NCBI GenBank assembly: GCA_031261485.1
Contig: JAISJO010000102.1
Span: forward strand, 1 to 64,000
Origin: Propionibacteriaceae bacterium
GTDB lineage: Bacteria; Actinomycetota; Actinomycetes; Propionibacteriales; Propionibacteriaceae
Reading direction: 5' to 3'
Length of the DNA: 64,000 nucleotides
The position numbers and the translations under genes are program-made. The notes under the pieces were generated by a model. The model was not told the origin of the DNA. It was given only the letters and a program-made list of their open reading frames with translations, and made no database searches. Positions 47,485 to 55,259 of this stretch are shown one piece after another. The stretch's first letter is position 1, and the number at the start of each line of letters is the position of its first letter.

Positions 47485-48561
47485 TCACGAACGACGCGGC
47501 CCGCTAGAGTCGCGGACGATGAGTTCAGGTTGTAAGACAAGTTGCTGATGTACGTGTGCCTCGGCACCTGCTGAATGCTCGAACAGCAATTGAGCCGCAC
47601 GATACCCGAGTTCGTCGGTGGGCTGGCGCACGGAGGTAAGGGGGACGACCCAGTCGGCCGCGAAGTCGATGTCATCGTAGCCAATCAAGGAGACATCGTC
47701 TGGGATCCGCAACCCGGCCTGGGCCAGTCCACGATAGACACCGAAGGCCATCATGTCGTTTCCGCAAAGAATGCCCGTCGGAACCTGGGACTCAAGCAGT
47801 TGTCGTGCCCCCAAAAGTCCGTCGTTGGTGCCGATTCCGGGCGTGCTCACCTCAATGAGAGCGGTGGACGGATCGAGGCCTGCTTCGACAATCGCTGCGC
47901 GTACACCTTCGACGCGCTGAGCCATCTGTCGCAATCCGGCGGGCCCGCCAACAAAGGCGATACGTTCATGGCCCTCGCTGATGAGGTGCTGAGCAGCCAT
48001 GTGGGCCCCTTGTACATCATCGACAGCAACTGAACAATCCTCATCCGATGCGGCATAGTCCAGCAAGACGATGGGTACTCGGCGCGAACTGAGCCACTTG
48101 AGGTGCTCTTCGAAATCTGGACTGGCCGAGGTCAAGAGCACACCGCGGACTCGCTGTGCGGCGAGCATCTGGAGCAGCCGTCCCTCCTTCTCAGGCGAGT
48201 TCTCCGAGTTACAGAGGATGACCATGTGGTTTGCCTCGCTCGCCGCCCGCTCGACAGCACGTGCCACCTCCATGAAGAAGGGGCTCACCACGTCAAGAAC
48301 GACTAATCCGATGACTTGGCTGGAGACCCCCGTCAGGACTCGGGCTTGTTGGTTGGGGACAAATCCGAGTTCCTCGATGGCACGCTCGACGGCCTCGCGG
48401 GTGTGGCGACGCACGACTCTGGGATGGTTGATGGTGTTGGACACAGTGCCGATGGAGACTCCTGCCAGCGTCGCAACGTCCTCCATCCTGACCACGACAC
48501 CTTCGCCATGACCGTTGGAGCCGCGCGGAGTTCCAGCACTGAGGACGCTCTCATTGGCCAT
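47485..48561 (-). CDS. LacI family regulator of cluster C
   Basis: A 358-residue LacI/GalR protein. The HTH (residues 26-48, VRMEDVATLAGVSIGTVSNTINHPRVV) and hinge helix (AVERAIEELGFVPNQQARVL) precede the sugar-binding domain (GLVVLDVVSPFFMEVARAVERAASEANHMVILCNSENSPEKEGRLLQML). The hinge residues suit a CG-centred palindrome. The twin TTGAAGCGCTTCAA sites at 48736-48766 lie 175 bp beyond its ATG and are the obvious targets. It is transcribed toward the permease and away from the HTH/SGNH operon. Confidence 0.93.
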   Translation of the reverse strand: MANESVLSAGTPRGSNGHGEGVVVRMEDVATLAGVSIGTVSNTINHPRVVRRHTREAVERAIEELGFVPNQQARVLTGVSSQVIGLVVLDVVSPFFMEVARAVERAASEANHMVILCNSENSPEKEGRLLQMLAAQRVRGVLLTSASPDFEEHLKWLSSRRVPIVLLDYAASDEDCSVAVDDVQGAHMAAQHLISEGHERIAFVGGPAGLRQMAQRVEGVRAAIVEAGLDPSTALIEVSTPGIGTNDGLLGARQLLESQVPTGILCGNDMMAFGVYRGLAQAGLRIPDDVSLIGYDDIDFAADWVVPLTSVRQPTDELGYRAAQLLFEHSAGAEAHVHQQLVLQPELIVRDSSGPRRS

Positions 48562-48735
48562 GCGTTGCTCTCTTCCCTAACAGATTCAGCGTATCCGATT
48601 CCACTGTGCCCGATTCTGCGGCCCATGGATAGTCGATGTCCACAACCGGCCACGACGACCCAATGGTCACATTCCGATAACGATGGTCACATTCTCATAA
48701 CATTCCTTGCGCTTCGTTTCGCGGGGGGCTAGTGT

Positions 48736-48767
48736 TTGAAGCGCTTCAACCTTTGAAGCGCTTCAAA
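48736..48767. promoter_or_regulatory. Twin LacI-type operators
   Basis: Two copies of the perfect palindrome TTGAAGCGCTTCAA at 48736-48749 and 48753-48766 (the second extends to 16 bp, TTTGAAGCGCTTCAAA), with centres 17 bp apart. This is a classical LacI/GalR operator with a central CG. They lie 30-60 bp upstream of the small LuxR-type HTH gene and upstream of the divergent LacI gene. Confidence 0.92.
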
Positions 48768-48796
48768 CGTCACCGGAGATGTGTGAGGAGTCCAGG

Positions 48797-49066
48797 ATGT
48801 CGATTGCAACGGTTCCCATCAATTCAAGTCGAGTGCCCTATCGTTTTCACGTGGCGCGCAACAGTGTCGATACCCGCGAGATCAGCCGCGACGATCTTCG
48901 GTTGCTCGCAGTCATCGCCACGGGCATCCCTCTTACCTCGGTTGCTCATCGTCTCGACATCAGTGACCGGACGGTACGACGCCGGGTGCGCCATATCTGC
49001 GAGTCGCTCGGGCTGAAGTCCATCATTGAGGCAGTGGCCTGGGCCGCTCGGCGCGGCCTCATCTAG
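48797..49066 (+). CDS. Stand-alone LuxR-type HTH regulator (89 residues)
   Basis: An 89-residue protein that is little more than a GerE/LuxR-type DNA-binding domain: REISRDDLRLLAVIATGIPLTSVAHRLDISDRTVRRRVRHICESLGLKSIIEAVAWAARRGLI, preceded by about 27 residues with no receiver or ligand domain. Start ATG 48797 with GAGGAG 7 bp upstream; an ATG at 48779 lacks spacing for its site. The gene sits between twin LacI operators and a TGACCGATTGCGGCCA site. It is therefore a candidate activator of the cluster C promoters, itself under LacI control. Confidence 0.85.
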   Translation: MSIATVPINSSRVPYRFHVARNSVDTREISRDDLRLLAVIATGIPLTSVAHRLDISDRTVRRRVRHICESLGLKSIIEAVAWAARRGLI

Positions 49067-49080
49067 GCCAGAAAACCTCT

Positions 49081-49131
49081 TGACCGATTGCGGCCATACG
49101 TGGGGCAGTTTTCGCCCTGTTGCCCTAGCGT
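49081..49131 (+). promoter_or_regulatory. Regulator site and promoter of the SGNH operon
   Basis: TGACCGATTGCGGCCA (49081-49096) is identical to the upstream copy at the importer promoter. The -10-like TAGCGT follows at 49126-49131, 29 bp after the site (28 bp at the importer). Downstream context is also alike (TAGCGTGAA versus TAGTGTGAA). A shared activator acting near -48 is inferred. Confidence 0.7.
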
Positions 49132-49183
49132 GAATGTAGCCGCAATGTGGCCCTTTGTACGAATTGGGAGAGAAAGTCGAGCC

Positions 49184-50329
49184 GTGACCACGCTAGACAC
49201 TAAACGATGGATGGTGTCGTGGGCCGCTTCCAGTAGCGGCTTCCAAGGTACCTTCAGTTGGATTGAGGCGACGATACGCCAGACGATGAGGCTGTCCGTG
49301 GGTGGGCAGGCCGTCAGGCTCAGGTTCGCTAACCCTTATACCTATGCGCCCCTCGTCTTGGATGCCGTGACTCTCGGGCTCTCAACTGGCGACAGGGCCG
49401 ACCTCGACTCTGCCCCATTGCCTGTATTCGTCGATGGGCAAACCCGCTTCTGCGTCCAACCTGGTTCTGTGGTGACCACCGATCCGATTCCGCTCGTGGT
49501 TGACGACCTCGCCACCGTCGCCGTCAGCGTGTACACCTCCGGTCCCGTTGACCTGTCGAAACATGACTGGGCCAACCACATCTTGTGGAGCACACTCATG
49601 GCCACTGGCGACCATACCAAGGACGAATCCGGTGACGCCTTCCGCCCCTTCGGCTTCAGCTGGCTCTGGGTGGATGCCATCGACGTCCTGAGCCCGGACG
49701 CCTCCGGGGCTGTTGTGGTGCTCGGCGACTCGCTCGCGGACGGAGCTGGGTCCACCTTCGGCACCGACACCAAGTGGCCAGACTTCCTCGCCGAGAGGCT
49801 CTGTCGGCTTCCTTCCGGCGATCCCCGCAGACGAGCGGTAGCGAATGCCGCTATCGGGGGAAACACCGTTGCTGGCCTCGGTACCGATCTGGTGGGAGTA
49901 AACGCGCTTGCCCGTCTGGACCGTGATGTCCTCTCATTGTCGGGAGTCAGCGAGGTTGTCGTGTGCGAGGGGTCCAATGACATTTACCTTGGGGCAACAC
50001 CCGAGGCACTCGAGGCGGACCTGTGTACATTGGCAGCCCGGATTCACGCCACTGGTGCTCGTGCGATAGTGACGACAATCGCCCCTCGTATGGGTGGCTA
50101 TTTGTGGGATTCTGACCATGAAGAGCGCCGACTGCGCGCAAACTCCTGGATCCGTTCACAATCAGTATTCGACGCCGTCGTCGACATCACACAGGCTCTA
50201 GAAGACCCGGTTCGTCCAGGGCGGTTGCGTCCTGACCTAGACGCCGACGGAACCCACCCCAACTCTGCCGGTGCCCGCGCCATCGCGGATGCCTTCGATC
50301 TCGGTCTATTCGCTGGGCCCGTTCGCTAG
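49184..50329 (+). CDS. SGNH/GDSL-family esterase, rhamnogalacturonan acetylesterase-like
   Basis: About 381 residues. The N-terminal 160 residues form a beta-rich domain (MRLSVGGQAVRLRFANPY). The SGNH hydrolase domain follows: block I VVVLGDSLADGAGS, block II NAAIGGNTVAG, block III VVCEGSNDIYLG, and block V DADGTHPNSAGA with the catalytic Asp/His. Such enzymes remove acetyl or other esters from sugars, which fits deacetylation of rhamnosyl substrates before GH78 action. No signal peptide. The GTG at 49184 (AGAAAG upstream) is chosen; an ATG at 49208 is an alternative. Confidence 0.85.
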   Translation: MTTLDTKRWMVSWAASSSGFQGTFSWIEATIRQTMRLSVGGQAVRLRFANPYTYAPLVLDAVTLGLSTGDRADLDSAPLPVFVDGQTRFCVQPGSVVTTDPIPLVVDDLATVAVSVYTSGPVDLSKHDWANHILWSTLMATGDHTKDESGDAFRPFGFSWLWVDAIDVLSPDASGAVVVLGDSLADGAGSTFGTDTKWPDFLAERLCRLPSGDPRRRAVANAAIGGNTVAGLGTDLVGVNALARLDRDVLSLSGVSEVVVCEGSNDIYLGATPEALEADLCTLAARIHATGARAIVTTIAPRMGGYLWDSDHEERRLRANSWIRSQSVFDAVVDITQALEDPVRPGRLRPDLDADGTHPNSAGARAIADAFDLGLFAGPVR

Positions 50330-50350
50330 GACGCTGACATCACAACTGCT

Positions 50351-51619
50351 ATGGAGGACTTGCGCGAGACTAAGAAGTGGCGCCGCCCTGCCTTTATTCT
50401 GCTCTCCAGCCAAACAATTGCCGCTTTCGGAACGGCGCTCACTCAGTTCGCAATCACCTGGTACCTCACCCTTGAGACTGAATCTGGTGTGATCATGGCG
50501 CTGTCGATTGTCTTCGGAATGCTGCCCCAAGCCGTCCTCTCAGTCGTGGGCGGGGTGCTCGCGGATCGAATCTCCAAACGTCTTCTGATCGTCGCCTCCC
50601 AGGGGATCATTGTCCTGGCTACTGTCGGACTCGCCCTGGCGATGTCCACCGGCTACGGCGCACACTGGCTCATCTTCCTCGCGCTTGCCATCCGCTCGAT
50701 CGGGGCTGGTCTTCGGACACCGCCGGTATCGGCCGTGGTGCCGCAACTTGTCCCACTTGGCCAACTCGTGCGTATCAACGGCACTTACCAGACCGCACAA
50801 TCGGTAGTGTCCATCCTCAGTCCAGTTGCTGCGGCTGCAGCTCTTGCGGGAACGTCGATTACGACAGTCCTCTTCATCGACGTCGCTGTATCAGTTATCG
50901 CCATCACCCTTGTTCTGATCACTCCCCTGCCGGATCGACCAGTCGAAGAACATAAGACGAAATGGCAAACCTCGCTCGCTGAAGGCGTCAGGTACACGAG
51001 AGGAAACCGGTTCGTTCGCTGGATATTCACGATGGGCGTCATCGTGATCCTGCTCGGCGCAGCCCCGGCCTACTTGGTTCCCCTTCGCATAGCGCGAGCA
51101 TTCAGTGGAGAGGTATGGATGCTGGGTGGCAGTCAGATCGCGGTAAGTCTGGGCACGATCGCCGTAGGTTCCCTGGCTGCAATCATGGGGAGACGCCTGA
51201 AGCTGACGGTCTTGGTGGTCGCTGCTCCTGCCATGTTCGGTGTCGCCTCCATCATCCTCGGGATCACCCAGAACATCTGGGTGCTCTTCTGTGCCATGTT
51301 CCTGGCTGGGGCAGCGCTCACAATAGCCACCGGAATGTCCGGAACCCTGCTGCAGGAGCGCGTAGAGATCAGCTATCTCGGACGAGTGTTTGGGCTCTTT
51401 GGTCTAGTCCTCTTCGCCATGCCACTCGGTTTGGTGATCTTCGGCCCACTCGCCGATCTCATGCAGGTGGAGATTCTGTTCGTCTGTTCGGGAATCGCAA
51501 CCTTCATTGTGTCAACTATCGTCATGCTCAGCCCATTCGGGCGTGCAGCCATCCGGGAGGGTATGTCTCCCTGGAAACCACCAATGTCACTGCGTGACAC
51601 GAGAGAGGAATATCGATGA
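50351..51619 (+). CDS. MFS transporter, DHA3-like
   Basis: A 422-residue major facilitator with 12 predicted membrane helices. The loop 2-3 motif is GGVLADRISKRLLIV and a related one follows helix 8 (GSLAAIMGRRLKLTV). The overall pattern resembles DHA3 efflux carriers (MefA-like), not sugar uptake permeases. Encoded in the SGNH - MFS - isomerase - GH78 operon; it may export an unused product or an inhibitory glycoside part such as an aglycone. The start ATG lacks a strong ribosome binding site. The stop overlaps the isomerase start (ATGA). Confidence 0.85.
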   Translation: MEDLRETKKWRRPAFILLSSQTIAAFGTALTQFAITWYLTLETESGVIMALSIVFGMLPQAVLSVVGGVLADRISKRLLIVASQGIIVLATVGLALAMSTGYGAHWLIFLALAIRSIGAGLRTPPVSAVVPQLVPLGQLVRINGTYQTAQSVVSILSPVAAAAALAGTSITTVLFIDVAVSVIAITLVLITPLPDRPVEEHKTKWQTSLAEGVRYTRGNRFVRWIFTMGVIVILLGAAPAYLVPLRIARAFSGEVWMLGGSQIAVSLGTIAVGSLAAIMGRRLKLTVLVVAAPAMFGVASIILGITQNIWVLFCAMFLAGAALTIATGMSGTLLQERVEISYLGRVFGLFGLVLFAMPLGLVIFGPLADLMQVEILFVCSGIATFIVSTIVMLSPFGRAAIREGMSPWKPPMSLRDTREEYR

Positions 51620-52179
51620 AAACTACACAGGACAAATACGTCGTGGTAGGCGCCGACTTCGCCGGCTTCCCATTGAAGGAGGCAGTGAAGGCCCACCTCA
51701 TTGAGCGCGGCTGGAGCGTCGAGGATGTTACCCCAGACCTCGACACTGTTCCCATGTACCACCGGGCCGGATTCTTAGTCGGGGCGAAGATTGCCGAAGG
51801 CGAGTACGAAAAGGCTCTGGCCTTCTGCGGAACCGGCATGGGCATCCACATCGCGGCAAGTAAACTGCCGCATGTCCACGCTGCTGTGGCGGAAACACTG
51901 CCCGCAGCCAAGCGGGCAGCGACTGCAAACAATGCTAACTTGCTTGCGATGGGTGCCTATTGGACGGGTGTACGGCTCGCCAATGGGATGGCGGATGCCT
52001 TCCTTGAATCATCGCTGGGAGAAGGGTATGAGGATTGGGCGGGCTTCTATGAGTACCACCGGCTTGGTTACGACGAGTGCGAGAACTTCGATTACGAGGC
52101 GTACAAGGCAGCCGGATTCCAAGTGGCGGACCCATCAGTGCCGGTCCTTGGCCCCGAACCCGTCGGGCTGGCCTACTAG
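51616..52179 (+). CDS. RpiB/LacA/LacB-family sugar-phosphate isomerase, divergent
   Basis: A 187-residue homologue of ribose-5-phosphate isomerase B. The opening VVVGADFAGFPLKEAVKAHL matches the RpiB GSDHAGF-LK motif but has Phe in place of the conserved His. The catalytic Cys region is kept (ALAFCGTGMGIHIAASK). The usual R-x-H-N-D-AN segment is AATANNANLLAMGAYWTG, so the second active-site His is also missing. A C-terminal extension of about 30 residues (YKAAGFQVADPSVPVLGPEPVGLAY) is unusual. It probably isomerises a different sugar or sugar acid. Confidence 0.87.
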   Translation: MKTTQDKYVVVGADFAGFPLKEAVKAHLIERGWSVEDVTPDLDTVPMYHRAGFLVGAKIAEGEYEKALAFCGTGMGIHIAASKLPHVHAAVAETLPAAKRAATANNANLLAMGAYWTGVRLANGMADAFLESSLGEGYEDWAGFYEYHRLGYDECENFDYEAYKAAGFQVADPSVPVLGPEPVGLAY

Positions 52180-52193
52180 GAAACCAGTGACCC

Positions 52194-54458
52194 ATGATTC
52201 AGAACCCCAGCCCGGCCAGCATTGGCCGTCCTCCCGCACCCACGGCCCTCGCACATGCCAACCTGATAACGGCGGATGCCCCAAGAGGAGAGGTGGTGGA
52301 ACTGTGCACCACAGTTGCGCTCGACCGCTCCCCCGAGACGGTACGCACCGCACGCCTGTTCGCCACTGCTCACGGGGTGTACGAGGCGAGGGTCAACGAC
52401 CAAGACGTGGCGGATTGGGTTCTCTCGCCTGGTTGGACGGCCTATCAATGGCGCCTGAACTACCAGGAGTATGACGTCACCAATGTGGTTCGCGGTGGGC
52501 CGACCGACATCACAGTCAGCGCCCGCGTTGGCAATGGTTGGTATCGGGGCGATTTCGGGCCATGGCTGACGCACAACTACGGAGACGATATCGGGTTCAT
52601 CGGTGCTCTGGAGATCGAGTATGACGACGGTCACCGTCAGATCGTCGCCACCTCGGCCGCCTGGAACGGGCACAGCACCGACGTGACGCAGAACTCGCTG
52701 TACGACGGTCAGCGAATCGATGCGCGACTGCGAGGCCTGAGTCGGCCGCTACCAGTGCGGGTTGTTGAGTTTGACCCTGACACGCTCTATCCCCAGGTCA
52801 GCCCACCGATCAGGAGGCAGGAGACGTTGCGTCCTGTGCGCAACTGGGTATCGCCTTCAGGGGCGAACCTCATCGATTTCGGCCAGAACTTGGTCGGCTG
52901 GCTCCGGTTCACCGTCACTGGACCTGCGGGTACTGAGATCACAATCCGCCACGCTGAAGCATTGGAGGACGGAGAACTAGCCATGGCCCCGCTGAGGAAG
53001 GCCAAGGTTACTGACACCTTCGTCCTGTCTGGCGGAGAGGATTTCTTCGAGCCCACTTTCACCTTCCACGGATCCCGGTATGTCGAGGTGAGTGGCTGGC
53101 CGGGAGAACTGAGCGAGGCGAATCTGGAAGCGGTTGTTGTCGGCTCGGATATCCGGAGGACTGGGTGGTTCAAGTGCTCAGACCCCAGGGTCAACCAACT
53201 CGTCCAAAACTCGGTGTGGGGCCAGAAGGGCAACTTCCTGTCGATACCCACCGACTGCCCACAACGAGACGAGCGTCTTGGATGGACAGGTGACATTGCC
53301 GTATACTCCCCAACGGCGGCGTACCAATTTGATGTGGCGGATTTCCTCCACGATTGGCTGCTCAACCTCGCGGTGGAGCAAAGCCATCACAGCGGCATTG
53401 TGCCGTGGGTTGTTCCAAGAGTGCTCAACGTCCCGGATGGGCAGTGGGATGTGCCAGCAGCAATCTGGGGGGATGCGGCGGCCTGGGTTCCTGAAGCGCT
53501 CTGGAACTTCTACGGTGATGAGTCTCGCCTGGCTGCGCACTATCCGGCAATGGCTGCACACCTGCGCTGTGTCGAAGGGCTGATATCGCCGACTGGCTTG
53601 TGGGACACCGGCTTCCAGTTTGGTGACTGGCTCGATCCGGATTCTCCTCCGCAAGATGCTCAGGCGGCCAAGGCGGACCCAGGTGTCGTCGCCACGGCGT
53701 GCCTCTACCGCAGTGCGCGGTTCGCGGCCAGGGCTGCCACAGTTCTCGGGTGCGCGGAAGCTGACCACTGGGCGGGCCTTGCCGCGCGAACCAAAGAGGG
53801 GTTCAACGAGCACTATGTCCACGACGGGATTGTTCGTTCTGACTGCGCCACTGTGTATGCACTGGCGCTTCATTTCGGCCTGCTCGGCGAGGAGGATCGG
53901 GCTTCGGCTGCCGCTCGATTGGCTGAACTCGTTCGGGCAGCCGACTACAAGGCAACGACCGGTTTCGCAGGCACACCCTACGTGACTTGGGCCCTGTCTG
54001 AGAATGGGTACGTCACCGATGCCTATCGCCTTCTGCTCCAGAATGAATGCCCGTCTTGGCTCTACCAGGTGGCGATGGGCGCCACCACAATGTGGGAGCG
54101 ATGGGACTCCGTCCTGCCCGATGGCAGGCTGAACGACCCCATCATGACAAGCCTCAACCACTACGCTTTCGGCTCAGTGTGCGATTGGCTCTACCAGGGT
54201 GTCGCGGGTATCCGACCCGCAGAACCTGGTTTCCGTCGCATACAAATCAAACCAACCCCCGGCGAGGGGATCGACTGGGTTGATGCATGCTTCGACTCTC
54301 CTGTGGGCCAGATTCGAGTAAAGTGGCTGCACATCAATGGTCAGTTCAAATTGCGCGTTGCACTTCCCCAAGAAACTCCGGCAGAGGTTGTCATGCCCGA
54401 CGGAAGCCGTTTCGAGGTACGTGGTGGAAACCACGAATGGTCGGTGCCGCTGGGTTGA
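52194..54458 (+). CDS. Second GH78 alpha-L-rhamnosidase
   Basis: A 754-residue GH78 enzyme. The N-terminal carbohydrate-binding-like domain (GVYEARVNDQDVADWVLSPGWTAYQWRLNYQEYDVTNVV) and beta-sandwich precede the helical barrel. The general-acid motif is IPTDCPQRDERLGWTGDIAVYSPTAAYQFD, then GTPYVTWALSENGYVTDAYRLLLQNECPSWLYQVAMGATTMWERWDS with the second Glu. It is shorter than the other GH78 enzyme here and lacks the N-terminal Ig domain. No signal peptide. It is the last gene of the SGNH operon, 14 bp after the isomerase. Confidence 0.92.
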   Translation: MIQNPSPASIGRPPAPTALAHANLITADAPRGEVVELCTTVALDRSPETVRTARLFATAHGVYEARVNDQDVADWVLSPGWTAYQWRLNYQEYDVTNVVRGGPTDITVSARVGNGWYRGDFGPWLTHNYGDDIGFIGALEIEYDDGHRQIVATSAAWNGHSTDVTQNSLYDGQRIDARLRGLSRPLPVRVVEFDPDTLYPQVSPPIRRQETLRPVRNWVSPSGANLIDFGQNLVGWLRFTVTGPAGTEITIRHAEALEDGELAMAPLRKAKVTDTFVLSGGEDFFEPTFTFHGSRYVEVSGWPGELSEANLEAVVVGSDIRRTGWFKCSDPRVNQLVQNSVWGQKGNFLSIPTDCPQRDERLGWTGDIAVYSPTAAYQFDVADFLHDWLLNLAVEQSHHSGIVPWVVPRVLNVPDGQWDVPAAIWGDAAAWVPEALWNFYGDESRLAAHYPAMAAHLRCVEGLISPTGLWDTGFQFGDWLDPDSPPQDAQAAKADPGVVATACLYRSARFAARAATVLGCAEADHWAGLAARTKEGFNEHYVHDGIVRSDCATVYALALHFGLLGEEDRASAAARLAELVRAADYKATTGFAGTPYVTWALSENGYVTDAYRLLLQNECPSWLYQVAMGATTMWERWDSVLPDGRLNDPIMTSLNHYAFGSVCDWLYQGVAGIRPAEPGFRRIQIKPTPGEGIDWVDACFDSPVGQIRVKWLHINGQFKLRVALPQETPAEVVMPDGSRFEVRGGNHEWSVPLG

Positions 54459-54530
54459 CTCGGCGAGTACGGCGTGCAAACATGTGTGATGCGCTGCCCG
54501 CCCAAACCTCTTTGCGCTCTCGCTAGGACC

Positions 54531-54583
54531 TGTCGGATTTCCCCCATTTGGAGGTACCAGCATGTCGCTGCCGTGTCTAGCGT
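54531..54583 (+). promoter_or_regulatory. Possible third promoter of the cluster C regulon
   Basis: TAGCGTGAA (from 54578) matches the -10 region of the SGNH promoter exactly. A degenerate site TGTCGGATTTCCCCCA lies 42 bp upstream (centre to centre), agreeing at 11 of 16 positions with the cluster motif. It precedes the interrupted DUF2867 gene by 34 bp. The -10 similarity is good; the site similarity is weak. Confidence 0.4.
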
Positions 54584-54616
54584 GAAAGATGGCAACGTCG
54601 AGGCCGAGGAGCTCAA

Positions 54617-55105
54617 GTGAAGAACAAGAAACTACGTCGCAAGGTGCTGGCCGGATCGATCCCTGCCGGTCTGCCAGAACGCACCAAACTAGACCGCGTC
54701 GATGTCAGTGACTGTTAGACGACGCGCTTGCTACCAGGTGATTCGCACTCTCCGAGTGCCTGGGCCGAGGCGCTCTTTGCTGATGAGATTCCGGTCGTGG
54801 ATGTACTCATGAAAATCCGTGACGCCGTTGTACGACCCTTCGGGCTGGCGGTGTCCTCGTCCCGTCCCAAAGAGATGAAACTGATGTTTCCCATACTCTC
54901 GGAAGATACCGACGAGGTGATCTTGGGCGCGGAGGACAAACACCTGACCTTCGCCGTGGGTGTCACTATCGCAAACAACACTGTCTCAATTTCAACACTG
55001 GTTACGATCCACAACACCTTGGGCAAGCTCTACTGGGCGGTAGTTCGTCTCTTCCATCCGGTATTGGTTCGTGCCACCTTGCGTGCAACCCCGCTGGTTA
55101 CCTGA
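54617..55105 (+). pseudogene. DUF2867 family gene with in-frame amber codon
   Basis: A GTG start with GAGGAG 6 bp upstream opens a frame MKNKKLRRKVLAGSIPAGLP... that ends at TAG (54716-54718) after 33 codons. The same frame continues at once with TTRLLPGDSHSPSAWAEALFADEIPVVDVL and MKIRDAVVRPFGLAVSS... FPILSEDTDEVILGAEDKHLTFAVGV... VTIHNTLGKLYWAVVRLFHPVLVRATL, which is the DUF2867 domain. The domain normally begins in the part before the stop, so the gene looks interrupted by a single nonsense codon. Internal starts (TTG 54728, ATG 54809) would give truncated proteins. Function of the family is unknown. Confidence 0.75.
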
Positions 55106-55259
55106 AGGGCACATCCTCCGATGGTGTCCACAGTTGCTCCATTGGTGGCTTCTGTGGCCTGGTCCTGCCCTCACGAATGCCGAACGTAAGGAAAACCTCA
55201 GGGTAGATTGGGGAGATACCACCAATGACTTTGGGGGCTGGGCTGGCGAAGATTGAACC

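Noticed and set aside
19273-54458. Genomic island integrated at tRNA-Ile
   Set aside because: The carbohydrate region begins close to the tRNA, but I see no integrase, no second copy of the tRNA 3' end and no mobility genes in the window.
54617-54718. 33-residue peptide gene (signal peptide or RiPP precursor)
   Set aside because: It looked like an independent small gene with a good ribosome binding site, but the frame continues after the TAG into a DUF2867 domain, so it is the interrupted 5' end of that gene.
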